64,000 bases of DNA, from assembly GCF_021462225.1 (NCBI RefSeq), contig NC_061804.1:13398740-13462739 (forward strand), in the 5' to 3' direction. The stretch comes from Girardinichthys multiradiatus. Lineage: Eukaryota; Chordata; Actinopteri; Cyprinodontiformes; Goodeidae. Every line of letters begins with the position of its first letter. The stretch's first letter is position 1. Under the pieces are notes generated by a model, which worked only from the letters and a program-made list of their open reading frames with translations, ran no database searches and was not told the origin of the DNA. Both the position numbers and the translations under genes were made by a program. This document shows positions 50,872-62,640 of the stretch, piece by piece.

Positions 50872-52263
50872 TGAAAATGTGAAAACAAATATGTAGAGAA
50901 AGAAATACAATCTCATCAAGGCTTTTTTGGAAGAGATTTTAGCTATTAAATATGTATTAGTATTTGTGTTCTGAGATTCAGAATAAAGGAATCACAAATA
51001 TCCAGGTTTGTTGATTATTTACAGATTCTAAGTTGCATGGATCAGAAGCGCCGTGGAATATGTTACAAGACAAATCTTGTAGGCGTTACTTAATGTGTAG
51101 ATTATCCTTTGATTAAGAAGTGATTTTAATTCAGTTTTGAGCTTAACCGCTATAAAATGTTTCTTTCGGTTGCCAAATGTAACCCTAATCGGAGCTCTCC
51201 TCTCTTCCTTTTTACGAGAATCAGGTATGACCCAGTTCAATTAAAATCCTCTCTACCTACACATTTCTACACAGTTTGGGGTGGTAAACCATGACTGCAA
51301 TGAAACAACTTGAGATTAATGCTGAATTAGTCTGATTTCACAGGTTCAGTAACATTGTGGACTCCGCTGTTGCAGTGGTTGGAGATCTGTGGGGACACCA
51401 TCTACATAAGCAGCTCGCGCGTAAAAAAAATAGCCTACGTTGCTTAAAGGTTCAGGGCAGTTATGTTCTGGAGAAAAAACGTTTAGGAAGCCATTAGGGG
51501 TGAAACGACTCATCAAGGCAAATGATCAGCCTTCGTTAATTTTCAGTTACTATTTATCGTGCTGTGTTCCGACTGGATGGTGTTTGTGTTACAGTGTTCT
51601 CGTTTTCGCTAATGATAGCTGATATATTGATGTCAAGTGCGGTTATCAGTTACAGAGGGAGACAATAAGGCTCAAAAAGAAGCACAGAGAAAACAAGAAA
51701 TCTTCAAAACTGCGGGATCACTTTAATTAGACAAAACAACACTACACAGTCTGTGTACTGCAAAACTGAATTAGCATTCCATAGTAGCACGTTCTCGATG
51801 CTGCAACACCTGACCAGGAGACATCTGCAGCAAACTGCTAAAAAACCTAATTCTATGAACGTGGTCCCAGAAACTAGCAGCAGCTGGCTGGTAGTCAAAT
51901 GGTTTTAGCTTTTGGAGCAGCAACAGTGAACTTAGTTTTTCGAAAAAAAAAACTTTTCTCTTTGATCCAATTTAAGTTTAATAAATATTCACTGGTCTAT
52001 TATGAGATTTTCTTCAAAGTTTGCTTAACATAACATCTTTTTAGTAGTATCCTCCTCATGTTGAAACCTTCACATTTAGTTATCCAAGTTTCTTTTCTCT
52101 CTGGATGCAAAATTAAGTCATTTTACTGTACGAAAATTTTTTTATTTTCTCTTCCAATATTATTTTAGTAACAACCCTGTTAATCAACTTAATGGCATTT
52201 ATTAAATAAATCACATTGATGAATCTTGAAAACTTAGTTGATCTACCAGTAATTAAGGCCTAC
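50872..52263 (+). other. Intron, nothing recognised
   Basis: AT-rich intronic DNA, no recognised gene or repeat. Confidence 0.4.
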
Positions 52264-52391
52264 AGCACTACCTTAAGAATGCTCGGAGGTGTTTTAGTTT
52301 TCAGTTTTCATGCAATGACTGGGTTTTCTGTGGCTGAAAATCTTCACAAACAGCAGAATTGTTTTGTAATTCAGGAACGTGTGTAGGATCC
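52264..52391 (+). repeat. Unclassified dispersed repeat, copy 1
   Basis: Shares about 125 bases, in inverted orientation, with 58940-59060. Matching blocks include agcactaccttaagaatgct, 'ggaggtgttttagttttca', 'gggttttctgtggctg' and 'tgtgtaggatcct'. The two copies flank the last two fstl4 exons. I cannot assign a family. Confidence 0.8.
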
Positions 52392-53048
52392 TAAATCCAA
52401 GTAATATTAAGTATCTTGTGGTGTCCTGAAGTACAAATGTGTCAGCATCAAAAAGGTTTTTAAGCTTCGACTCAGACCTGATCATTATGGTGTGCATGAT
52501 GACGTGTGTTTTGGGAACTTTCAGAGACATATCTAAGGTCGAGGAACATCCCTTTCACTTTGCAAACTTGCTGATTCAGTGCCAGGAGGATGACATGAGA
52601 GATGAGGCTTTTATAGTGGTTTGTTCTCATGAGACAACCATCTCTGAATGAGATACTGTTAGGGAGAGCTAAGGCAGACCCACATATCATCAGCTCAGGT
52701 CATAAACTGCAGATGTTTATCTGTTTCAGGATGTATGGGGGTGTCACCTGAACAAGCTCTGGTGGTTAGGATCTGATAGATGAGCCTAAAAAAAAAGGTT
52801 GGAGAGTGTTCATGAGGAGCTAAATTATCACATGCTGCTTAACAAAAGGGATTCATTTATATCTTTAAATAGGACAAAATATTACCTTTTTAATTTCCTG
52901 GGGAGTTTGCTAATTTAAAGATGTTTGTGCTCTATAGTTGTCAAAGTAGGCTTGAAAACGACACCTCTTTACATATTTCCACAGTCACCAGTTCTCCTGT
53001 TGATGTCCATCAGTAGTGGAGAAAAGGTTCGATTTGTATTTTGATGGA
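52392..53048 (+). other. Intron, nothing recognised
   Basis: A short + strand open frame (52439-52651) has no recognisable family. It directly adjoins the dispersed repeat and may be part of the same unknown element. Confidence 0.35.
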
Positions 53049-53436
53049 CAGTGCCTTGTTAAACAACTTTCTCACATTCTGTTGGGATATATCTTCAAAT
53101 TTCAAAGTATTTTATTGGGATTTTATTTGATAAACCATCATTAATTAGGACAATATTGTAAAGTTTAAGATACATGTTGAACTTTTCATAACATTTCAAT
53201 TGGAATTAGAATGTTCGAGTCAAAGTTCAGACCAAACACATGACTATGCTTTGATCTAAACCAGGGGTCTCCAAATCCAGTCCTCGAGAGCAACCATCCT
53301 ACAAATTTCAGATGCATTGCTGTTTCAACACGCCTGAATTAAATGGCTGGATTTCCTCCTCAACATATCTAAGTTCTGCGGAGGCCTGGTAATGAGCCAT
53401 TAATTTGATCCAGGTGTGTTGCAACAGGGAGACATA

Positions 53437-54627
53437 CACTCACTGGACACTTTATTAGGTACTCCTTGCTAGGTTGGAGCCCCTTTTGCCTTCAGAACTG
53501 CCTTAATCATTTGTGGCAAAGATTCAACATGGTGCTGGAAACATTCCTCAGAGAGTTTGGTCCATATTGACATGATAGCATCACACAGATGCTGCAAATT
53601 TGTCGGCTGCACATCCATAATGCGAATCTCCCGTTCCACCACATCCCAAAGGTGCTCTATTGGATTGAGATCTGGTGACTGGAGGCCATTTGAGTCCAGT
53701 GAACTCATCGTCGTGCTCAAGAAACCAGTCTGAGATGAATCGTGCTTTATGACATGGCGCGTTATCCTGCTGGAAGTGACCATCAGAAGATGGGTACACT
53801 GTGGTCATAAAGGGATGGACATGGTCAGCAACAATACTCAGGAAGGCTGTGGCGTTGACACGATGCTCAGTTAGTACTAAGGGGCCCAAATTGTGCCAAG
53901 AAAATATCCCCCACACCATTACACCACCACCAGCAGCCTGAACCGTTGATACAAGGCAGGATGGATCCATACTTTCATGTTGTTGCCGCCAGATTCTGAC
54001 CCTACGATCCAAATGTCGCAGCAGAAATCGAGACTCATCAGACCAAACAACGTTTTTCCAATCTTCTATTGTCCAATTTTGGTGAGCCTGTGCGAATTGT
54101 AGCCTCAGTTTCCTGTTCTTAACTGACAGGAGTGGCACCCGGTGTGGTCTTCTGCTGCTGTAGCCCATCCGCCTCAAGGTTCGACGTGTTGTGCGTTCAG
54201 AGATGTTCTTTTGCATGCCTTGGTTGTAACAAGTGGTTATTTGAGTTACTGTTGCCTTTCTATCAGCTCAAACCAGTCAGGCCATTCTTCTCTGGCATCA
54301 ACAAGGCATTTGCGCCCACAGAACTGCCGCTCACTGGATATTTTCTCTTTTTCGGATCATTCTCTGTAAACCCTAGAGTGTGAAAATCCCAGTAGATCAG
54401 CAGTTTTTGAAATACTCAGACCAGCCCATCTGGTCAACCATGCAACGTTCAAAGTCACTTAAATCCCCTTTCTTCCCCATTCTGATGCTCGGTGTGAACT
54501 GCAGCAGATCGACTTGACCATGCCTACCTGCCTAAATGCATTGAGTTGCTGCCATGTGATTGGCTGATTAGAAATTTGTGTTAACGAGCAGTTGGACAGG
54601 TGTACCTAATAAAGTGGCCGGTGAGTG
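53437..54627 (-). mobile_element. Tc1-like transposon (copy B) inside the hAT element
   Basis: Ends CACTCACTGGACACTTTATT and the complementary aataaagtggccggtgagtg, with TA at 53435-53436 and 54628-54629. At 1191 bp it is complete. Same family as copy A at 19863-21614. The hAT sequence is continuous on either side (gcaacagggagaca / tatacattgtgggacacc), proving insertion into it. Confidence 0.95.
53469..54480 (-). pseudogene. Tc1 transposase, copy B, broken by a 2-base loss
   Basis: The long frame (53581-54216) reads ISERTTRRTLRRMGYSSRRP, VVWSDESRFLL (first Asp at residue 60), GGGVMVWGIFSWHNLGPLV and FQQDNAPCHKARF (second Asp at residue 151). It then runs out of frame at LKWPPVTRS. The third motif SPDLNPIEHLWD is in the other frame (53469-53783). 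Copy A has cctccacagtcacc where copy B has cctccagtcacc, so a 2-base loss near 53687 explains the shift. The N-terminal helix-turn-helix region upstream of 54216 is also out of frame. Confidence 0.88.
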
Positions 54628-55203
54628 TATATACATTGTGGGACACCAGCCTTCAATTACTGGAATTGGAGACCCCTGATCTAAACCAATTCTTTGTAGT
54701 TCTGGTTTCATGTTAAGGGTTATTTTTCTGCTAGAAGAGTAGCTGCTTAGATACAGCCTCTAAAAGGTTTTCTTCCTGGGTCACCCTGTACTTAGCTTCT
54801 TCCAGCTTATAATCAAGTATAAGCAGCTTTCCTGCCTCTGCTCCAGAAAAAGATACCCATACCATGATGCTGCTATCTCATATTTCATGGTGTGGTGTGG
54901 TAACTTTGTTTGTCCCTAATATTTTATTAACAAACCTCCGAGGCCTTCCCACAACCGCTTTATTTATGTTAACGTTTAGTTACATACAGGGGGCATCTAA
55001 AGGAAATTGATTGTGCTTGTATTTGTTAAAGTTGTTAGACTAAACAGGGCTCTTAAATGCACACCACAATTAAGATTTTTGTTACAAAAAGTGATGTGTC
55101 GTTTACGTTCCACATTTCTATAGTACTTTGTATTGGTCTATCATATGAAATTGCAATAAAATACATAGATGTCTGGGATTGTAACATTTAAAGTTCAGGA
55201 CAT

Positions 55204-56461
55204 TCAATTCAATTCAATTCAAAGATACTTTATTGATCCCCGAGGGGAAATTAGAATTCCAGTACAACCCATCCAAACAGACATCATGACACAAGATAAG
55301 GGGGGGACGGGTCACCGAGGCTTTGCTGCCCACTCACAGGCGCTGCCCTTGCTAGTTGAGAAAAGAGGCCACATTAGGTAAGTAGAGGGAAAAAAAATCA
55401 CATTTCACACTTTATCCTTAGCAAGATACAGTTTGAGATTGCAAAAAACCTCAGCACAAAGAAGCAACAAGTTGACAAAACAACATCATGCCGGGAACGG
55501 TGAAGGTGGTGTGAGGGGTGCATATGTTTATCTTGAGCATGTGTGTGTGTGCAAGTGAGTGTGTGCAAGTAAGTCCATGAAGCACTGTCACAGAGGCCAT
55601 TGTCCTTGATGGTTCGTTGGAATGTACATCAACCGGCCACAAAGTTCTGAGCAGGTCCACAGATGTCCTCAGGAAGGGAGGGGGCAGAGGGAGCAGAGCG
55701 TCATGTTTACATAACTTCCAGGAGAAGTTGAAGATAGCCAGCCATCAAGGCCGTGCAGGGGAGCCAGATTCAGAAAAACAATAATTATTTGGGTTAGGCT
55801 GACTCTTAATTTCCGTCAGCCTTGAGAGTCTCGCTGGTGCTTCTCAAAGGCGAATCCAAACGGCCAAATTCCTGGTCTTTTTGCCAGATCCGAGCGACCA
55901 ACTTTCTCCAAGATTTATCCCATTTCACCCCTGAGTCCAGGAACCGCAACCTGCCTGCGATCCTGTGTAAGGATCACATACAGTCTGCGATTCAGCTCAA
56001 GTAACATCTCAGTCTGAGTGTTGATCGCTCTGAAGATCCCATCACACATGCCAGAACAGCTGCTGACATTCTCCAAATTTCTCGATATGCCAGGTAACCG
56101 CTGACTCCAAAAAGCAGAAATCCTGATATCAAACATCCAATTATATACACATCTTCCACATCCTCGACTGACATTATTGACAAACACACAATCCTCCACT
56201 TCTGCCAGGAGTCCATCGTGTATCCGGAGAAAAATGTCCCGTCCGGGCAAGTGGGCTCTCCCGACCCCTGTCTTTTCGTCTAGAAAATTTTATCAATTGC
56301 ATTGAGAGACCAGCTGACCAAATCCATATTTTGGAAGAATTTGGAAGATGTGCAAAAAGAGGCTCCAAAAAAGACAAGACACAGAGCTGAAGCAGGGCAG
56401 ATATGGGAGGGGTGCGGGAGACAGAGAAAAAGCGTCCACCTCCACCGAGAGCAGGAAAAGA
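55204..56461 (-). mobile_element. 1258-bp (TGAAT)n-tailed retroelement with a membrane-protein-like ORF
   Basis: The minus strand ends in gggatcaataaagtatcttt then a (TGAAT)n tail at 55204. AGGACAT flanks it at 55197-55203 and 56462-56468, a 7-bp target duplication within the terminal repeat of the outer Tc1. A 5'-truncated copy lies at 20024-20570 on the + strand. It has no reverse transcriptase, so it must move with another element's enzyme. The tail type resembles that of L2/CR1-like LINEs. I do not recognise the body of the element. Confidence 0.85.
55992..56327 (-). pseudogene. ORF inside the retroelement, predicted transmembrane segment
   Basis: One frame runs from ATG at 56327 to TGA at 55992, interrupted only by TAG at 56280-56282. 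After the stop a second ATG at 56216 opens MDSWQKWRIVCLSIMSVEDV, then a strongly hydrophobic segment IIGCLISGFLLFGVSGYLAY (about residues 25-44), then charged residues. An overlapping frame (55915-56250) is also open. I do not recognise the protein; a short membrane-anchored protein is only a prediction. It could be chance coding in a non-coding repeat. Confidence 0.4.
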
Positions 56462-56731
56462 AGGACATGCATACTTTTGTAAGGCAGTGCAGATTTCTAA
56501 ATGACAGTTTTATCATAAAGCAGATAGGTACAAACAATTTGCCATTAATGAAAAACTTGTCAGGCTTAATAGCACCAACGACTTAATATACATTGTTTTG
56601 CTCCTATTAATAAATCTTGGAGCCCTAAAGCAGCTCTTCCCTTTAAACAGAATATGGTCAAGTTGAACTACAAAAGCTTCGGAATTGCAGCAGCATCGAT
56701 AGCAATAAAGCAAACAAATAGCATTCAATAA

Positions 56732-56884
<153 letters not shown>

Positions 56885-57067
56885 TAAACCAGCCATTCCT
56901 GACCTTAAAATCCACAGAAGCCTTACTGCTGGTTCATTTAACGCAAAGGAAGAAAGAGCAAATTAGAATTTTAATGAGAATTTCCATGTGTATTAATGAC
57001 ACACCACCCCCACAAAAAAAAAATCTTGACAGATAATTAACCTCTTATTTGATCTTTGTCTGTGCAG

Positions 57068-57770
57068 GTTTGCATTTGTATTCCTGAAAAATGAGCCTGC
57101 GGTCCACAAGATTGATCTAGAGACCTTCCACCGTGTCAAGACCATCAGCCTGAAAAACCACAGCTGCATCCCAGCCAGCATGGCCTATACACACCTGAGT
57201 GGTTTCTATTTCATCCAGTGCCAGCGCAAGAGCCTTCTGCATGTTCCAGCCCAGCTCCTCATCGACAGCGTGACAGATGCTGTTATTGGTCCGAATCAAA
57301 ATGTCACAGGCCAGGCTTACGTGTCACCAGACGGTCGCTACATAGTGACACCAGATCCATGGAGCTCTAAGCTGACGGTACAGACAGTGTCCTTCAAGGG
57401 GGAGCTGAATCTGAACCAAGAAATAGATGAGCCTATTAATGTGTCAGATCTGGTTTTCCAGCCTTCTTTCACGGAATCAAACCAACATGTGGTGGTGGCG
57501 GCCTCCGGGTCGGGCTCAGACCTGCTGTTTGCTGATCTTTTGTCAGGGCGTGCAGAGGTCCTCCGTACCCTCAAAGAGCCTCTTTCTCCCCAGGCCTGGC
57601 CTTGGGGGGGCCCCAACCGAGTGTTAGTCTCCAGTGGGTTGTTCGGACAGTACCTGGTGACACCATCAGTTGAGTCCCTCTTTGTCCTGAATGGCAAAAC
57701 GAGAACGCCGCACTGCGAGGTGTCAGACATCAAAAGGGCCAACACAGTTATCTGGGTTGGAGAGGTATGA
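57068..57770 (+). CDS. fstl4: fstl4 terminal coding exon and stop codon
   Basis: The acceptor tctgtgcag is followed by G, completing Arg, then FAFVFLKNEPAVHKIDLET. The exon continues with MAYTHLSGFYFIQCQ, LLIDSVTDAVIGPN, VSPDGRYIV, FQPSFTESNQ, PWGG, SGLFGQYLVTP and CEVSDIK, and ends VIWVGEV then TGA at 57768. This is the C-terminal half of the propeller-like domain. PAVHK, FIQC, LLIDSVTD, SFTESNQ, PWGG and the WVGEV end favour fstl4 over fstl5, from memory. An Asn-Val-Thr and an Asn-Val-Ser site could be N-glycosylated. The intron before it is only 184 bases. A gtatgagt follows GAG at 57765 and could act as a donor, but the family ends at this position, so I take TGA as the true stop. Confidence 0.9.
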
Positions 57771-58939
57771 GTAAAAAAGAAAAGTAATAAAACGAAGACT
57801 TAGAATTAGAAGTAAATGAGAAAAGGAGAAATCAGGCCAAAATACCTATCATTAAGATTTATGTGAACATATGTTCTGGACCCAACATTGGGACTGAGCA
57901 AGAGGGGAAACATGCCTGAGTTTGCTGTTACAAAAGTACACTTAAAAATAGAGAAAATATTAAGAAAATCTGTTGTGATATTTCTATTGGGAGAAAGTGT
58001 CAATGCCGTTCAGTGCAACAGTGATCTATGTGCACTTAACTATACAGAATTGTACATTATTGCACTTCCTTCCATGTTATCACAGCAAATAGGTACCTGA
58101 AGAGTTGAAAGTAACTATGAACTATGCACAATGCTCACTTTTTTTTTAAGAATAAAAAGCTTTCCAGTTTTGGTAATCTCACGTTTGTTGTTTTCACCAG
58201 TGCTGCATATAGTCCCCACAGTCTGTCTTGTCTGCCTCTAGTGTGTAGTGTTCTGAGTCCTTTTAAAAGCTAACCGCAACATCCGTTCACTCGCGTATGT
58301 CATGGTATTGTACTACACCTCTCTGAAAGCTTTCACTCTCATACTGGCAGAGGTTGGCTTCATGCACTTATGTAATTCCCTCTCTTTCCATTGCCTATCC
58401 AAAGAGTCCAATTGATCCATTATTCAGCTATTGATGTTTCGGTTGCAGAGGAAACAAAAAGAACATCGAGTGATCTCAGCAAAGGTTTAATTGGTTCCCC
58501 ACTGTTACTCATTTTTACTTCAAACTGTAGCACAGCTCTGTGCTGTGAAGTTCAAAAATGCCACTTAGCAGATCCCCTCAAGGTAATGACTCCTGTTTAT
58601 GCTGACCCATATGCTGAGGCCGAGGCAAAGCAGCATCATTTATTCTATCTGATGGGCTGTGAGCATTTGTGCATCCATTCACCATAACATAATAAATTTC
58701 AACTTTATGTAAGGTAGACTGCTACTTCGCATGTGGTAACAAAAGTATCAAAAGGTGTGAAAATCTGGATCAAAAATACAATGCTTCAATAAGTTTTAAA
58801 TGTAAAAACAAGATAACTCCTACTCATACTGTTGTTAATGTACTGAAATGATGATTATTGGCCAGTTAAGGGCATCAAGTCCTTTTAAGGAGGTGACTGG
58901 AGTTTTCTCTGCACATTGCCACTCAACTGGCTGAATGAA
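57771..58939 (+). other. Probable fstl4 3' UTR and downstream DNA with candidate poly(A) signals
   Basis: AATAAA occurs at 57786-57791, only 16 bases after the stop, and again at 58151-58156 after a T run. The first is unusually close for a functional site, so the second may be the working signal, giving a short UTR; neither can be proved from sequence. No convincing coding frame follows. An open frame at 58391-58687 has no recognisable family. The 3' end of the transcript is not determined here. Confidence 0.3.
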
Positions 58940-59060
58940 GGATCCTACACATGTCCCTGAATTACAAAAAAAATCTGCTGTTTTTGAAGATTTCCAGCCA
59001 CAGAAAACCCAATCATGGCATGAAAACTAAAACACCTCCCAGCATTCTTAAGGTAGTGCT
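58940..59060 (-). repeat. Unclassified dispersed repeat, copy 2
   Basis: Reverse complement of 52264-52391 with modest divergence, spanning 'gatcctacacatgtccctga' to 'agcattcttaaggtagtgct'. No tail, terminal repeat or coding frame is visible. Confidence 0.8.
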
Positions 59061-60526
59061 GTTTTAAAATGATGAGCAGCCTTTCTGTTAAACCACAGTC
59101 TGGCCATCAGAGCAGATAGCTTAACTAACCATCTTATATCAGCTTGGTATACTTCTGGCACTCTAAAAGGGTATATTATTCTTTGCAATTTCCAAGCCCC
59201 CTTCAAGAAGGGAAAAGTTCTCAGGAATTGCCATCCTTTCTTCTTCATTTCATATACACAACTGACTGACAGCTCAAATCAGTTGGACAGGGAACACTGC
59301 TCCATTTTATTACTGTAGAAAACTCACCGTCTCTTACATCTCCATAAATTGAGTTTTAAATCTCTGGAATGGTACTCTTTGTAGTTGTGAAACTTTTTGA
59401 AAACATGCATCTGGAAAACATAAGCCAGTTCAAACCGGCTATATGGTGTTTTTTAAAAAGATATTCTGTATGTCAAAGCTGAGCATCTCTTTGAAAACAA
59501 GGTGTAAAATTAGCAATATGTAATTTATACTTAACCACTGACTGTCATTCTACATGCGCAGGTGTGTTTATTATGGTTAGACAAAAATTCTGCAGATTCG
59601 TATGAAAAGCCACTAAACGAACATCAGCAACTCTTTGTCTATAAGAATAGCACATTTTCTCTAGTTGAACTGCATCAGTCTTCATGTAATTGTGTTTCTC
59701 AACTTGCACCAATCATTGCAATGATGAGCTATTAGCAGCCAGATAGCGCTGCAGCTTTTGTGGTGTTGTAATAATGATTGAAACAAGAATGCCTCACTAA
59801 GCACTTCTGCCTCTTGACAGCAGAGCTGTCCTACACACCACTGCTTAGCTTGGACAATGCGCTAATGGCTTTCACACATTGGACTAAATTGGCTGATGAG
59901 CAGCGACATTTGTTCCAAATTACAAGATTTGTCAGTAAGCCGATTCTAGTTGACCCTACTCACTTGATTAAGGATAACTGTACATTTAGAATAATACAGC
60001 AGCACAGTTATACACTGCATATCAAAAAGTTAGCAAACTTCAGCTTGTGAAAGTTATTTCAAATTAACTTTCCCTCTCCAGGACCATAAACCTAGAATCA
60101 AGAAGCATACAAAGACATTCATGAGCAACACTGCAAGCTTCAATAACTAATTATAAAGTCATTCAACTGTGAACCCACGTGCTGTATAAACAGTGTGGAC
60201 ATGGCCAGTATGACAACATTCATATTTTGTGTTAGCTGAGTTTAAACCTCAACTCTTGCATGTTTTACAAACTATGGCCAGAAATTAGCATATTGTGTAG
60301 GTATCCACTAAGCTGGTGAGCAAAACATGAAACTTTACTGGATAAATAAAAGCTGCAGCATGATGAAATGTAGCTAACACCTTCATGACCTGTCCGAACA
60401 TTTTATACACTTACAGTGTTTTAATCGGAGGTTATTTTCAATTGACAGGTGGAAAATCTACTTTCACATACTAAGTTGAGAAGCTAATGGTTAAGTAAAT
60501 AAAATTAGTCTGTCTAGAAATACTCA
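59061..60526 (+). other. Downstream of fstl4, nothing recognised
   Basis: AT-rich sequence without a recognisable gene, RNA or repeat. The open frame at 59778-60050 has no family resemblance. Confidence 0.4.
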
Positions 60527-60729
60527 AAGGCACAGCGGTAGAGCAGGCAGCCCATGTTTAGAGAGGCTTCGGCCCTCGACGCGACTTACCCCTGGTTCGA
60601 ATCCCGGCCACGGCGACCTGTGCTACATGCCTTCCCCTTTCTTCACCCCATTGTCTGTCTGTCTACTTTTAACAAAAATAATGACAAAGGCCACAAGTGT
60701 TGCAAAACAAACCTTTAAATAAAAAAGTA
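60527..60729 (+). mobile_element. tRNA-derived SINE
   Basis: The head aaaggcacagcggtagagca is A-box-like and ggttcgaatcc (60594-60604) is a clear B box, as in tRNA genes and tRNA-derived SINEs. The body includes 'tgctacatgccttccccttt' and ends 'caaaggccacaagtgttgca'. Imperfect 9-base duplications AAATACTCA (60518-60526) and AAATATTCA (60730-60738) flank it. No tRNA cloverleaf is complete, so it is not a functional tRNA gene. Confidence 0.75.
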
Positions 60730-61371
60730 AAATATTCAGATGTGTGCTTCCATGACAAGAAGAAAATAAATCTCATTAGCTACAGTGCTTTTCTGTGAAA
60801 ATTCAGTTCTCAAGTAATCCAAATCTTTTGCACAAGTTATCTGAATTTTAATTTGAATTAGTAGCCCTTAATTCACACAATGCCTTAAATCTAAAATATG
60901 TTGCCAGAACGTTAATATAGCTTTGAGCTTTTAGATCATGAAGGCAGCTCACTTAACCTTTTTTATAGGTGCAAGATTTATCATTAGAAAAACTGTGATT
61001 CTGTGAGGTTGTAAAAGAGCTAACATGTGCATTTTCCAGCATCCAGGCTAATATCTGTAACACAAACATCTTTGTCAAAAACTAGTTTTAGACTGAATGT
61101 AATCAATGTCCATATATTTATCAACATTCGCGAGGCCATCTTTTAGCCTCAACTGTGACAGAAATATTATCACTGCTATTTATTCTACAATGTTTGCAAA
61201 TGTTAAGACAATAAGCTCAATGATGTGATTTATATTACCTGTAAATTAAAATGTTTAACATTTTGCATATTGCCATGTTATGACCACAAATTTCAATGTA
61301 CTTTGATTTTGTATGACCATCGCAAAGTATTTCATAGTTGGGAGAAGAATACATGCCATATTTCGAATTTG
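60730..61371 (+). other. Intergenic, nothing recognised
   Basis: AT-rich sequence, no recognised feature. Confidence 0.4.
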
Positions 61372-61995
61372 TACTCGTCGTCTTCCGCTTTATCCGGGAC
61401 CAGGTCGCGGGGGCAGCAGACTCAGCAGAGACACCCAGAGATGTCCCTCTCCCCAGACACCTCCTCCAGCTCCTCCGGGGGGAGCCCAAGACGTTCCCAT
61501 GCCAGCTGAGAGACATAGTCCCTCCAGTGTGTCCTGGGCCTCCTCCCGGTGGGACGTGCCTGGAACAGCTCCCAAGGAAGGCGTCCAGGAGGTATCCGGT
61601 ATAGATGCCCGACTGGCTCCTCTCGATGTGGAGGAGCAGCGGCTCTACTCCGAGCCCCTCCCAGATGGCCAAGCTCCTCACCCAATCTCTAAGGGAGTGC
61701 CCGGCAACCCTACGGAGGAAGCTCATTTCAGCCGCTTATATCCGGTATCTCGTTCTTTTTCGTTCATGACCCAATGTTCATGGCCATAGCTGAGGGTAGG
61801 AACAGAAACCGGCCGGTAAATCGAGAGCTTCGCTTCTCGACTCAGCTCTCTCTTCACCACAACAGACCGGCACAGCGTCCCCATTACTGCGGCAGCCACA
61901 CCGATCTGTCTGTCGATCTCCCGCTCCATTCTTCCCTCACTCATGAACAAGACCCTGAGGTACTTGAACTCGAGTTCCTCCAGCCTCTTCAATAT
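61372..61995 (-). mobile_element. Rex3 (RTE) LINE copy 3, 5'-truncated
   Basis: Shares the tactcgtcgtcttccgcttt 3' end with copy 2. The minus strand encodes the RT C-terminal region (SFLRRVAGHSLRDWVR, LGVEPLLLHIERSQ) and continues through 'VVVKRELSREAKLSIYRPVS' and 'LFMSEGRMEREIDRQIGVAA' up to about 61995. Unlike copies 1 and 2 it has no deletion at the position equivalent to 48750, but it is truncated before motif C would be reached. Confidence 0.88.
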
Positions 61996-62089
61996 ATTTT
62001 TCACTAAATAAAACAGAAATATGTGCCCTATATAAGCATTAAGCCCCTTTTTCTGTGATACCCATAAATGAAATCCAGTAAAAACATTC

Positions 62090-62640
62090 TTCAAAAATCA
62101 GCAAATTATTAAGTACAGTCCACTTGTGTGCAACTTAATCTCTGAAAAAAAAACAATAGTTCTGTGATTGGTTCAGAGATTACTTGGAGGAGATTAATGA
62201 AAACACAACAAGTTAGCAATCCGGCTCCAAGAAACACAGCAGACCGGTCGTGGAGAAGTTAGAGGCTGGAGTAGGTTAGAAGACAATATCCTAAACTTTG
62301 AATTTCTCATGGAGCACTGTTCAGTCCATCATCTGAACTGGAAAAAGGATGAAACAATTGTAAACCTAACAAGAGACGGCTATATGGAGGAGAGCATCAA
62401 TCAGACATGCAGCAAATGGGCTGATGTAACTGGAGAAGCTGCAGAGATAATACAGATCAGATGGAGAATCTTCCAACAGGACAACTGTTAGAAGAGGATT
62501 CTACATATCTGGACTTTAAGAAAGAAAAGAAGAAAGTAACTGTTCAGATAAATCCTGTTGGCAGTGTGCATGAAGCTGTATGGTATTCTCATGATATGAT
62601 GATCTTGAGTAAGGAGTTTACGATATTGGACGCAACGCAT
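62090..62640 (+). mobile_element. Tc1-like relic, 5' half
   Basis: 'aagtacagtccacttgtgtg', 'ttacttggaggagattaatg', 'gtcgtggagaagttagaggc' and 'catggagcactgttcagtcc' are the standard order of a fish Tc1 leader and transposase N-terminus. The sequence continues in register to 'ggcagtgtgcatgaagctgt' near 62560. The matching 3' half lies at 63250-63785. Confidence 0.65.

Larger units (their letters stand above)
53262..54678. mobile_element. hAT miniature element with 8-bp duplication, carrying a Tc1
   Basis: Starts CAGGGGTCTCCAA and ends TTGGAGACCCCTG, flanked by ATCTAAAC at 53254-53261 and 54679-54686. The 8-bp duplication and CAGGGGT ends are typical of hAT elements. Removing the Tc1 insert leaves about 224 bases with no coding capacity, the same family as 23165-23383 and 26925-27042. 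It sits inside the outer Tc1. Confidence 0.92.
53049..56489 (-). mobile_element. Outer Tc1-like element of a four-element nest
   Basis: Left terminal repeat CAGTGCCTTG at 53049, with 'aaagtattttattgggattt' inside it. Right terminal repeat: 'attgcaataaaatacataga' and 'catttaaagttcagga' up to 55200, resuming at 56462 as 'gcatacttttgtaaggcagtg'. Minus-strand relics of the central region lie at 54690-55000 ('aaccaattctttgtagttct', 'tctaaaaggttttcttcctg', 'ataccatgatgctgctatct'). Two independent insertions lie inside: a hAT unit (53262-54678) and a retroelement (55204-56461). Confidence 0.8.

Noticed and set aside
57765..57772. gtatgagt as a splice donor with a further exon
   Set aside because: The reading frame ends at the position where the family C-terminus (WVGEV) ends, so TGA is the likely true stop.
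60527..60729. Possible functional tRNA gene because of the ggttcgaatcc B box
   Set aside because: No complete cloverleaf or acceptor stem can be formed; the body, A-rich end and flanking duplications fit a SINE.
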